Assembly: GCA_018830325.1 (NCBI GenBank)
Contig: JAHJSQ010000024.1
Span: 1 to 45,872 of the forward strand
Direction of reading: 5' to 3'
DNA length: 45,872 nucleotides
Source: Gammaproteobacteria bacterium
Lineage (GTDB): Bacteria; Pseudomonadota; Gammaproteobacteria; Methylococcales; Methylomonadaceae
In this document: positions 17,538-25,249 of the stretch, one piece after another
How the letters are laid out: each line of letters starts with the position of its first letter
How positions within the stretch are numbered: the first letter of the stretch is position 1
Translations under genes and position numbers: made by a program
Notes under the pieces: generated by a model
What the model was told of the DNA's origin: nothing
Database searches by the model: none
What the model saw: only the letters and a program-made list of their open reading frames with translations

Positions 17538-17951
17538 ATGATCGGACATATAGAAAGTTTTGACCTCGGCAGACAAACCGGCGTAATAAAAAGCGGAGAC
17601 TCTTTTTACGAGTTTCATCTCGACAGTTGGCAATCACCCGACTTACCTGAGCCTGGCGACGATATCAATTTCGAATTGGAAGAAGGCGAAGCCAAATCGG
17701 TTGTGTTAATCGGCTCCTATCTCAATCCGCACAAACCGGTAAAATCTCGACTGCTGGCAACGATACTCGCGTTGCTTTTGGGCGGCGTCGGCGCACATCG
17801 TTTTTATCTCGGCTATTATTGGATCGGTCTTGCTCAGATCGCGGTGACTGTTTTGACCATTGGTTTTGGCGTGGTATGGGGCTTTATTGAGTTTGCCCTG
17901 TTACTCAGCAAAAATTTCGATATAGACGCCAAAGGCAGACCGTTGAAATAA
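17538..17951 (+). CDS. TM2-domain membrane protein with N-terminal cold-shock-like domain
   Basis: This 137-residue protein has an N-terminal domain of about 58 residues, MIGHIESFDLGRQTGVIKSGD...DINFELEEGEAKSVVLIGS, with the strand pattern of a cold-shock/OB fold, including the G.I..fd...g.I start. A TM2 domain follows: two membrane helices around LLATILALLLGGVGAHRFYLG and IGLAQIAVTVLTIGFGVVWG with the conserved GaHrFYLG turn. The ATG at 17538 is chosen because the upstream TTG lies in a repeat and adds nothing conserved. Function unknown. Confidence 0.8.
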   Translation: MIGHIESFDLGRQTGVIKSGDSFYEFHLDSWQSPDLPEPGDDINFELEEGEAKSVVLIGSYLNPHKPVKSRLLATILALLLGGVGAHRFYLGYYWIGLAQIAVTVLTIGFGVVWGFIEFALLLSKNFDIDAKGRPLK

Positions 17952-17980
17952 ACCTAAAGCAGTTGAGAGCCTCTAACTAC

Positions 17981-18021
17981 CGTTCGCCCTGAGCCCTTCG
18001 ACTTGGCTCAGCACGAATGGT
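17981..18021. repeat. REP-like palindrome
   Basis: CCGTTCGCCCTGAGCC and GGCTCAGCACGAATGG form a long imperfect hairpin around CTTCGACTT. This is a widespread type of intergenic palindrome in proteobacteria. It may end transcription of the TM2 gene. Confidence 0.65.
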
Positions 18022-18073
18022 CTACAACACACACCAACTGCTCTTTTTAGGATAAACGTAGATTGAAATCGCT

Positions 18074-18252
18074 TAGGATTCGATCATAAATAACTTCCCT
18101 ATTTTAATTCAAGGTAAGCAGGTTTGGTTGCTCGATTGGCAGGTGTCGGCGGCAGGGCAGATTTTTGCTCCTCGGCAATTGCTCCTGCATTGCCCTAATA
18201 CACGCCATCCCTGGCGTAATGCAAAATCTGCATTCATGCCATCCTTGGCAAG
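18074..18252. repeat. Family A intergenic repeat, copy 1
   Basis: It runs from TAGGATTCGATC, AAATAACTTCCCTATTTTA, through GCTCGATTGGCAGGTGTCGG, GCAATTGCTCCTGCATTGCC and CACGCCATCC-TGGCG, to CATGCCATCCTTGGCA. It is nearly identical over about 130 bp to the copy at 45691. The remainder of 17952-18381 holds no supported gene. Confidence 0.8.
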
Positions 18253-18381
18253 CATACCCCACACCCTGTTTGATCCCCAAATTGGGAATTGCTGCCGAAC
18301 CCGCTACAAAACTCACAGCACATGGAAGTTATTTTTCACGAAATCCTTAGCCCTGTTTAACCTGCGAAAGGTATATATCGA

Positions 18382-20325
18382 ATGACAGAATCTAAACCGA
18401 TTTACCTGATTCACTCCGATGAGTTGGATAAAACGAATTTAGTTCTAGCCAAGCAACATCCGCTAATTGTTGAGAACGACATTTCAATTCGCCCGATTAA
18501 GGTATCGAACCTTAGCGGTCTATATGTCAACGGCAATTTAAATCATGCCTTGGTTTGGGTTAAACACACCGATTTTCAGGCCGTACTCACTGCTGCATTC
18601 AATAAAAGCATCGCATTGAGCTTTCTGCCGTATCCCAACGAATTACGACCCGTATTTTTCGATCATCTTGGACTGCCCAATAAGCTTGACGACTGCTTAG
18701 CGTTGGCATTACAAACAGAAACGGTGGCGATCGATTTGATCCGCTGCAACGGAGAATTCATTAGCCGCGGCATCGGCCTGTTGAATCAAACAGCACTAGC
18801 CGAATTGATCGAGGCCGGCAATACGCGAAATCTCTATAAGAAAACAAAGTTTTATTGTCAGCGCTTGATTCATGCCTTTAGCTTGCAACCTATTGCCATC
18901 GAAATAGAAACCGCGAAAGGCAGATCAGTCAAAACGGCAATCACCGGCTTGTATCTATTGGATCTTGCAAAACGAAATCCATTTGCCAAACTTTTCGGCG
19001 AATCGGCATCGCTAAAAGATGGCCGATTGTCGTTCGTGTTCTTTGCACCGCAATCAATTTTAAGCTACATCCAATCGACATCGATGACTATTCCACCGTC
19101 TTCGGTACAGCTACCGAGACAACTAGGATTCGTTCGAAGCGTTTCTTTGCGCATAACCGCAAAACAGGATATTGGCTTTTGGATAGAGCACAAACCGGTC
19201 TCGACACGCGAGCTATTTTTGGAAACGGTTCCTGCCGCCCTTAAAATCACCGTCGGCGAAAGTTTTCGATCGCTCAACTCGCAATCCGGCGACAAAGAAA
19301 ATTTCAATGTGGAGAACCTACCGCAAGGGGAAGCGCGGCTGAAATATTTCAGTAAAACCTTGCCTTTTTTCCCCCATGCGCTCGAATCCGATTTTAAGGA
19401 CTTGTTCCTAGCACTCAAGGAAAACGCCAGGACGACGAGCACTTATGTCTTATTAATGGTACTCAGTACCATGCTAGCCACGTTGGGTTTATTTTTGAGT
19501 AGTCCGTCCGTCGTTATCGGCGCGATGGTTTTAGCACCCTTGATGGCACCGATTATTTCTTTGTCGATGGGCTTGCTTCGCTCCGAAAAATTCTTGACTC
19601 GCGAATCAATCGTTTCGCTGCTGTCCGGTATCGGCATCGCGCTTGCTATTTCATCGGCAATGGCAGCATTATTGCCTTTCAAGGATGTTACTTCGGAAAT
19701 CGAAGCCCGTTTGCATCCATCGACGCTGGATTTGTTGGTCGCGGTTTTTTCCGGCATCGCCGGAGCCATGGCCCAAGCCCGCGAAAATATCGCCAAAAGT
19801 TTGCCGGGCGTTGCCATCGCAGTCGCCTTGGTGCCTCCCCTCTGCGTTGCCGGTATCGGCATCGGTTGGCTTGAATCCGATATTTTTTTGGGCGCCATGC
19901 TCTTATTCTTGACTAACTTGATCGGAATTACGATGGCCGCCCTCATTTCGTTCATGGTCATCGGGTTCGCGCCTTTTACTCGGGCCAGAAAAGGCATTTT
20001 GCTATCGAGCCTATTGTTGGCATTGATTTCCGTGCCTTTGTTCTATTCTTTCCAAACCATGGAGCAAATCGCCGATATCAAAACTCAATTGGCCGGTAGA
20101 ACCTATCAAATCAATGGACACCGGCTTGAACTTCGGAATATCAAGGTCAATACGCTACGACCGCTCAATCTAAACGCCGATCTGCTCACCAATACCATGC
20201 CGGACGAATCGGTGTTTACTCGGCTCGAGGATGATTTACATACGGAACTCGGTAGGCCTGCCCGCTTCAATTTTGCTTTGCATTTTGTTAGGGAAACATT
20301 TGCCGCCAATGAAAAAGAGCAATAA
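18382..20325 (+). CDS. DUF389/TIGR00341-type membrane protein with lipid-kinase-like N-terminus
   Basis: This 647-residue protein has two parts. Residues 1-300 contain a region reminiscent of the diacylglycerol-kinase fold (LGLPNKLDDCLALAL, VAIDLIRCNG, and near the end LFLETVPAALKITVG), but the catalytic GGDGT loop is not visible, so it may be non-catalytic. Residues 350-555 are the DUF389 membrane domain with about six helices (SPSVVIGAMVLAPLMAPI, LSGIGIALAISSAMA, VFSGIAGAMAQARENI, AIAVALVPPLCVAGIGIG). A C-terminal soluble tail of about 90 residues follows. Function is unknown. It appears monocistronic. Confidence 0.8.
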   Translation: MTESKPIYLIHSDELDKTNLVLAKQHPLIVENDISIRPIKVSNLSGLYVNGNLNHALVWVKHTDFQAVLTAAFNKSIALSFLPYPNELRPVFFDHLGLPNKLDDCLALALQTETVAIDLIRCNGEFISRGIGLLNQTALAELIEAGNTRNLYKKTKFYCQRLIHAFSLQPIAIEIETAKGRSVKTAITGLYLLDLAKRNPFAKLFGESASLKDGRLSFVFFAPQSILSYIQSTSMTIPPSSVQLPRQLGFVRSVSLRITAKQDIGFWIEHKPVSTRELFLETVPAALKITVGESFRSLNSQSGDKENFNVENLPQGEARLKYFSKTLPFFPHALESDFKDLFLALKENARTTSTYVLLMVLSTMLATLGLFLSSPSVVIGAMVLAPLMAPIISLSMGLLRSEKFLTRESIVSLLSGIGIALAISSAMAALLPFKDVTSEIEARLHPSTLDLLVAVFSGIAGAMAQARENIAKSLPGVAIAVALVPPLCVAGIGIGWLESDIFLGAMLLFLTNLIGITMAALISFMVIGFAPFTRARKGILLSSLLLALISVPLFYSFQTMEQIADIKTQLAGRTYQINGHRLELRNIKVNTLRPLNLNADLLTNTMPDESVFTRLEDDLHTELGRPARFNFALHFVRETFAANEKEQ

Positions 20326-20647
20326 ACCTAAAAAAGCATTTCATCATGAAGAATAAGAAGTTAATTCAATAACTTGCCATTCGTTTGTATGCAACTTTCG
20401 CTCACCCGAAAGGTTAGCTGGAATGTTTAGATAATCTCTTGAAATACCTCATTAACTTCATGTACTTCATGGTTGAACTGCCGGATTTAGGATAAATCGC
20501 GCATATATCCTCGCCAGAAACGACGCCGCACTAAAATCTACTCCGCAATGCACCAGACCGGTTCACAAAGGCACAAAACAATCCTTATCTAACAAGATCT
20601 GATATTCATTATTAATAATTTCAATTACTTATACTTTTAACAGCACT

Positions 20648-20663
20648 TGGCACGATTTCCGCT
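20648..20663 (+). promoter_or_regulatory. Sigma-54 (-24/-12) promoter of the FNT-kinase-cyanase operon
   Basis: TGGCACGATTTCCGCT matches the sigma-54 consensus TGGCACG-N4-TTGCW at the -24 GG and the -12 GC with exact spacing. The only mismatches are CC for TT before GC. The start of transcription would fall near 20674, upstream of an intrinsic terminator and about 90 bp before the transporter ATG. Confidence 0.7.
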
Positions 20664-20688
20664 TATCTTCAATTGAGTTTCTTAAAGC

Positions 20689-20731
20689 AAAGGCGCTTTA
20701 ACCCCACTAGGGATTAAAGCGCCTTTTTTTT
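20689..20731 (+). terminator. Leader terminator/attenuator before the nitrite transporter gene
   Basis: A perfect 13-bp inverted repeat, AAAGGCGCTTTAA (20689-20701) and TTAAAGCGCCTTT (20714-20726), is followed by a run of eight T (20724-20731). It sits between the sigma-54 promoter and the transporter start, so it is best read as a transcription attenuator; the upstream DUF389 gene ends over 360 bp earlier. An ANTAR antiterminator is encoded at 30149. Confidence 0.8.
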
Positions 20732-20765
20732 GCCTTGTGTTTTTTTAATTGATCAGAGGAATGCC

Positions 20766-21575
20766 ATGTCTTATTTAGTCCCTTCGGAATTTGTCACCAA
20801 AATGGTCGATGCCGGTGAATCTAAAGTCTATATGTCAACACGAGATACGTTGATCAGAGCCTATATGGCCGGTGCGATTCTTGCGTTAGCTGCCGTATTT
20901 GCAGTCAGTATCACTGTCGAAACCGGTTCTCCGATCTTCGGCGCGATTCTGTTTCCCGTCGGTTTTTGCATGTTGTACTTACTGGGTTTCGATCTATTGA
21001 CCGGTGTTTTTGTTCTGGTGCCGTTGGCATGGATCGATAAACGCCCGGGAGTGACAGTAGGCGGTATTTTCAGAAACTGGGGATTGGTCTTTGTCGGCAA
21101 TTTCCTCGGTGCTTTAACCGTGGCGGTGATGATGTCGTTGGTTTTCACCTACGGATTTTCGGTCGAGCCGAATGCCGTTGGTAAAAAACTCGCCGGCGTC
21201 GGCGAAGCACGTACACTGGGATATGCCCAATACGGCGTCGCGGGCTGGTTTACGATTTTTATCAGAGGCATGCTATGCAATTGGATGGTGTCTACCGGCG
21301 TGGTCGGAGCAATGATATCGACTACGGTCAGCGGCAAAGTGATCGCGATGTGGATGCCGATCACACTGTTCTTCGCCATGGCCTTCGAACATTCCGTGGT
21401 CAACATGTTTCTGTTTCCGGCAGGCTTGATCATGGGCGGCAATTTTTCGATCATGGATTATTTCATCTGGAACGAAATACCCACGGTACTCGGCAACCTA
21501 GTCGGCGGGCTTTCGTTTACCGGCTTGACGCTATATAGCACTCATGTAAAAACCGCACCGAAACGCGCTCTGTAA
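20766..21575 (+). CDS. Formate/nitrite transporter (FNT) family channel, probably nitrite
   Basis: This 269-residue inner-membrane protein has six helices and the FNT pattern: RDTLIRAYMAGAILALAAVF at helix 1, LLGFDLLTGVFVLVPLAW in helix 2, NWGLVFVGNFLGAL, RGMLCNWMVSTGVV, and FEHSVVNMFLFPAGL with the central-pore His. FNT channels carry formate, nitrite or hydrosulfide. Nitrite is favoured here because of the nirBD genes nearby. The ATG at 20766 is preferred since GAGGA lies at 20755-20760. It is the first gene of an operon with a sigma-54 promoter and an attenuator. Confidence 0.88.
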   Translation: MSYLVPSEFVTKMVDAGESKVYMSTRDTLIRAYMAGAILALAAVFAVSITVETGSPIFGAILFPVGFCMLYLLGFDLLTGVFVLVPLAWIDKRPGVTVGGIFRNWGLVFVGNFLGALTVAVMMSLVFTYGFSVEPNAVGKKLAGVGEARTLGYAQYGVAGWFTIFIRGMLCNWMVSTGVVGAMISTTVSGKVIAMWMPITLFFAMAFEHSVVNMFLFPAGLIMGGNFSIMDYFIWNEIPTVLGNLVGGLSFTGLTLYSTHVKTAPKRAL

Positions 21576-21625
21576 CTCGCCCCTTTTAATAGAGTCTCGA
21601 GCCAAGTTTAGGGTCGAGGCTCTTC

Positions 21626-23380
21626 ATGAAACGATACCCCATGTCTGGCACTCTTAAAATATCCGTAGGGCACTATTCCGATAAAGGCCGAAAGGAAATC
21701 AACCAGGATTTTCATGGCGTCTATATGCCGAAAGAACCGCAATTGAGTTCAAAAGGTGTTGCCATTGCGATGGCCGACGGAATCAGCAGCAGTGCTGTCA
21801 GCCATATTGCCAGCGAAGCCGCGGTCACCGGATTCCTACAAGATTATTTTTGTACCTCGGAAGCTTGGTCGGTAAAAAAATCGGCGCAACGGGTCTTGAT
21901 TGCAACCAACTCCTGGCTGCATGCCCAAACCCAACAGAGTCAATATCGTTACGATAAAGACAGAGGCTATGTTTGTACCTTTAGCGCCCTGATTTTCAAG
22001 TCTAATACCGTGCATATTTTTCATGTCGGCGATACACGGATCTATCGATTACATAACAATCATCTGGAGCAATTAACCAACGATCATCGGCTTTGGGTTT
22101 CGCAAGACAAAAGCTATCTGAGTCGTGCATTGGGTATCGATCATCACCTAGAAATCGATTATCAAGCTCTACCGATTGAAAAAGGCGATCGCTTCTTATT
22201 GATGACCGATGGCGTTTATGAATTTGTTAATAATGTTTTCATCATTAATGCGATCAAAAAGCATGGCGACGATTTAGCGACTGCCGCAACAATGATCGTC
22301 AACGAAGCCTACCGGCAAGGGAGTTCGGATAACTTGACGATGCAGATTGTCGATGTCGAGGACTTACCGAATCAAAATGCGAATGAGATTTATCGGCAAA
22401 TAACAGAGCTTCCATTTCCGCCGACATTGACCGCCAGGATGATTTTCGACGGTTATCAAATCATGAGAGAGCTGCATAATAGCAGCCGGAGTCATGTCTA
22501 TTTGGCAATGGATACCGAAACCAATAAATCGGTCGTCATTAAAACACCTTCAATCGATCTTCGAAACGATCCCGCTTACCTTGAAAGTTTTCTCATGGAA
22601 GACTGGATAGCGCGCCGCATCGATAGCCCTCATGTCTTAAAACCCTGCGAACAAACCCGAAAACGCAATTATCTCTATATTGTCACCGAGTTTATCGATG
22701 GCCGAACATTGAAACAATGGATGATCGATAACCCGAACCCGGATCTGGAAACCGTTCGCGGCATCATTGACCAAATTGCCAAAGGCCTACGCGCGTTTCA
22801 CCGGCTGGAAATGGTTCACCAGGACTTGAGACCGGAAAATATCATGATCGATAACTCCGGTACGGTAAAGATCATCGACTTCGGCTCGACTCGAGTTGCA
22901 GGGCTTACGGAAATGAACAACCCGATCGAACGACACCCATTACTCGGCACCGCTCCGTATAGCGCCCCCGAATATTTTTTAGGCGAAAACGGAACGGCTC
23001 GCTCCGACTTATTTTCGTTAGGCGTCATAACCTATCAAATGCTGACCGACAATCTGCCTTATGGCACTCAAGTCGCCAAATGCAAGACGAAAGCGGCTCA
23101 AAATCGATTGAACTATCACTCCATCCTGAATAATGAGCGAGCGATTCCGGTCTGGATCGATGATGCCATCAAGAAAGCCGTCCACCCGAATCCCTACAAG
23201 CGATATGAAGCATTATCCGAATTTGTTCACGACCTGCGTTATCCGAACCAAACTTTTTTGAATAAAACGCATCCGCCGCTCATAGAGCGCGACCCAGTAA
23301 CCTTCTGGAAAAGCATTTCTCTCATCTTGACGATTATCGTCGTCACGTTATTAATCCAACTAAGCAAAAGAGGTATTTAA
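21626..23380 (+). CDS. Bifunctional PP2C phosphatase-Ser/Thr kinase, membrane-anchored
   Basis: This 584-residue protein has three parts. The PP2C domain (about 10-245) shows INQDF, MADGISSS, HVGDTRIYRL, LMTDGVYEF and SSDNLTMQI metal-site motifs. The Hanks-type kinase domain (about 270-545) shows the Lys in SVVIKTP, catalytic loop HQDLRPENIMID (HQD instead of HRD, Asp retained) and DFGS. The usual GxGxxG nucleotide loop is absent (MRELHNSSRSHVYLA). A single C-terminal TM helix lies at about 560-580. Homologues are known next to nitrite reductase/nitrate transporter genes in Pseudomonas, so a role in nitrogen assimilation is suggested, but substrates are unknown. GAGG precedes the ATG. The cyanase gene starts 1 nt after its stop. 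Confidence 0.9.
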   Translation: MKRYPMSGTLKISVGHYSDKGRKEINQDFHGVYMPKEPQLSSKGVAIAMADGISSSAVSHIASEAAVTGFLQDYFCTSEAWSVKKSAQRVLIATNSWLHAQTQQSQYRYDKDRGYVCTFSALIFKSNTVHIFHVGDTRIYRLHNNHLEQLTNDHRLWVSQDKSYLSRALGIDHHLEIDYQALPIEKGDRFLLMTDGVYEFVNNVFIINAIKKHGDDLATAATMIVNEAYRQGSSDNLTMQIVDVEDLPNQNANEIYRQITELPFPPTLTARMIFDGYQIMRELHNSSRSHVYLAMDTETNKSVVIKTPSIDLRNDPAYLESFLMEDWIARRIDSPHVLKPCEQTRKRNYLYIVTEFIDGRTLKQWMIDNPNPDLETVRGIIDQIAKGLRAFHRLEMVHQDLRPENIMIDNSGTVKIIDFGSTRVAGLTEMNNPIERHPLLGTAPYSAPEYFLGENGTARSDLFSLGVITYQMLTDNLPYGTQVAKCKTKAAQNRLNYHSILNNERAIPVWIDDAIKKAVHPNPYKRYEALSEFVHDLRYPNQTFLNKTHPPLIERDPVTFWKSISLILTIIVVTLLIQLSKRGI

Positions 23381-23381
23381 T

Positions 23382-23861
23382 ATGAAAACGACTCCATCAT
23401 CTTGCAAAGCCGATTCCTTGCTCACCAAAGAGCAAATGACCGATCGGATCATCACGGCAAAAGTACAAAAGCAACTCACCTGGACGGCCATTGCCGAACA
23501 AATCGGCGTCGATGAAGTTTGGCTGACCTCGGCTTGCCTTGGCATGAACAGCATGAAACCGGAACTGGCCGAAAAGCTATGCACCGTTCTGGAGCTACCC
23601 AACGAAGTGCAAGTCGCCTTGGCAATGTTCCCTTACAAACAATGGGCTTTCGACGTACCTCAAGATCCGCTCATTTACCGGCTTTATGAAGTCGTCGGCG
23701 TTTACGGCGAAACCTTGAAAGAAATCATTCACGAAAAATTCGGCGACGGCATCATGAGCGCGATCGATTTCAGCATGACAGTAGGCAAGGAAGAAAACCC
23801 GGCGGGCGATCGCGTTATTATCACGATGAACGGCAAGTTTTTGCCTTATAAGTCCTGGTAA
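23382..23861 (+). CDS. cynS: Cyanate hydratase (cyanase)
   Basis: This 159-residue protein converts cyanate and bicarbonate to ammonia and CO2 (via carbamate). The N-terminal helix-turn-helix-like dimer domain precedes the catalytic segment PLIYRLYEVVGVYGETLKEI..GDGIMSAIDF. The catalytic triad equivalent to Arg96, Glu99 and Ser122 of the E. coli enzyme is Arg100, Glu103 and Ser126 here. The final KFLPYKSW is typical. It follows the kinase/phosphatase gene with 1 nt between. Placement in a nitrogen-assimilation operon suggests cyanate serves as a nitrogen source or is detoxified under nitrogen control. Confidence 0.95.
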   Translation: MKTTPSSCKADSLLTKEQMTDRIITAKVQKQLTWTAIAEQIGVDEVWLTSACLGMNSMKPELAEKLCTVLELPNEVQVALAMFPYKQWAFDVPQDPLIYRLYEVVGVYGETLKEIIHEKFGDGIMSAIDFSMTVGKEENPAGDRVIITMNGKFLPYKSW

Positions 23862-23918
23862 GCCAGGGTAGATTTGCTCTATAACCCAACTCTATTCAAA
23901 CCGTAATGTTGCAACATG

Positions 23919-24226
23919 TATACCTTTCGCACTTCAAATTTCGGCAGTGCCTTAGGAGGCGCCGGGGTGCTCGGCCCCTGCTAGGTGAGGGACCAGCATG
24001 GAGCTGGCATAGAGCTTACATGGACGTATTTACCCAGCACCTAAATTCCATAGCCCATTGGCCATGGTTAATTGTCTTGGATAATTCATCCAGCACCTAA
24101 ATAAGCCACGATTTTGAATCATTGCCAAAGACCTATGAAATTTAGGTGCTGGTGGATTTAGGTGCTGGGTTCACAACGTCCTTTGACGGGCATCCCGGCG
24201 CCGAATTTTGATCTCCGATGAGTATA
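23919..24226. mobile_element. MITE-like repeat family B, longest copy, with nested module C
   Basis: The left end TATACCTTTCGCACTTC..AATTTCGGC and the right end GCCGAATTTT..CTCCGATGAGTATA are imperfect terminal inverted repeats of about 27 bp. Inside are the module ACATGGACGTATT, inverted CAGCACCTAAAT (24035-24046) and ATTTAGGTGCTG (24156-24167), and a 60-bp module C shared with 11005-11065. There is no reading frame. It lies between the convergent cynS and phzF genes. Confidence 0.75.
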
Positions 24227-24274
24227 ACCCGTATGCAGCATAGTGGAATACGGGAATGACATGGCTTCGAACGT

Positions 24275-24301
24275 CCCGGATTGGGCTACGCTCCATCCGG
24301 G
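24275..24301. terminator. CCCGGAT..ATCCGGG palindrome between convergent operons
   Basis: An inverted repeat (24275-24281 and 24295-24301) lies just after the phzF stop on the minus strand, in the convergent spacer. It has no T-run, so it may act as an mRNA 3' end hairpin or be a REP-like palindrome. Confidence 0.4.
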
Positions 24302-24323
24302 CTACACAGCTAAAGGTAACCCT

Positions 24324-25241
24324 TCATTTCGGCAAATCGATTACCCCCTCGGCGAACATCACCGCCTCGCCGCCGACGCGCAGGGGCAATAACTCCTCGC
24401 CTTTGTTATCCATTTCAATGCGAATGACACTGCGTCGCGAACGTTCATCGCCACGTTCCACGGCGAAACTGTGCGTGCCCTTGCGTGTTTGCTCGAACGA
24501 ACACAAATACGAACAAAAAGCCGGTACCGCATTGCCGACCGGCGGATCATCGGTTAAAGCAAGGCGAGGCCCAAGAAGGCGCAAATTGAAATCGGCATCG
24601 GGGAACGGCGTTTTCGGCGCAAACAACAAAATCTCTTGCGCCGCGGTTTGCGGCGCGGCGGATTGGCTCCAGGCGGGGTAATTGAAAAGCGCTTTTCTTA
24701 CCGACTCGTATTTCCAAACCGGCACGATCAAATAGGGATAACCACAGGAAACCAATCTTGGCGAATACTTTTTGTGATCGAGTTCCGATTGCTCCAACCC
24801 TAGAAAAGCGGCTAATTCTTCATCGCCCGGTGCAAACCGGTCGACAATGGCGCTGACTTTTCGGGTAAATTGCACAAAACCGGGCTTACCGCCGACACTC
24901 GTAATGTTCGCCTCGACAGGCCCCGCATTTTGTTCGAACACGACCCGGGTAATCGGCTCGTTTAATTCAATATCGCCGCAACTGGCCAAGACAAAAGCCG
25001 CGGCAATGACCGGATGACCGCCTAAATGAATCTCCGCCAGCGGCGAAAATATGCGCATTCTTCGCACATTGCCGTCATTGAGCTTATGAAAAATGAAGAC
25101 GGTTTCGGACAAATTCAGTTCCTTGGCTATCAAGGCCATTTTTTCGGCATTGAGTCCGTCCGCTTTCGGAAAAACGGCAATTTGCGCGCCATTGAAAACC
25201 CGATTCGTGAAAACGTCGGCAATATAATAGTGATATTTCAT
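24324..25241 (-). CDS. PhzF-family isomerase/epimerase-like protein
   Basis: This 305-residue protein has two similar beta-barrel-like halves and the PhzF signature: YIADVFTNRVFNGAQIAVF at the N-terminus, the conserved Glu in ELNLSETVFI (general acid/base), LGGHPVIAAAFVL, and near the end LALTDDPPVGNAVPAFCSYL. Family members isomerise small metabolites (as in phenazine biosynthesis) and the substrate here is unknown. It starts 8 nt after nirD with a GGGAG ribosome site, so it is cotranscribed with the nitrite reductase. No other phenazine genes are present, so phenazine synthesis is unlikely. Confidence 0.87.
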   Translation of the reverse strand: MKYHYYIADVFTNRVFNGAQIAVFPKADGLNAEKMALIAKELNLSETVFIFHKLNDGNVRRMRIFSPLAEIHLGGHPVIAAAFVLASCGDIELNEPITRVVFEQNAGPVEANITSVGGKPGFVQFTRKVSAIVDRFAPGDEELAAFLGLEQSELDHKKYSPRLVSCGYPYLIVPVWKYESVRKALFNYPAWSQSAAPQTAAQEILLFAPKTPFPDADFNLRLLGPRLALTDDPPVGNAVPAFCSYLCSFEQTRKGTHSFAVERGDERSRRSVIRIEMDNKGEELLPLRVGGEAVMFAEGVIDLPK

Positions 25242-25249
25242 AAATCTCC

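Noticed and set aside
23919-24226. Possible small protein gene in the cynS-phzF spacer
   Set aside because: Short frames here coincide with a repeat element that recurs with different lengths, so they are not coding.
24324-25241. Phenazine biosynthesis
   Set aside because: Only a PhzF-family protein is present; no phzA-E/G genes, and the family is widespread with other roles.
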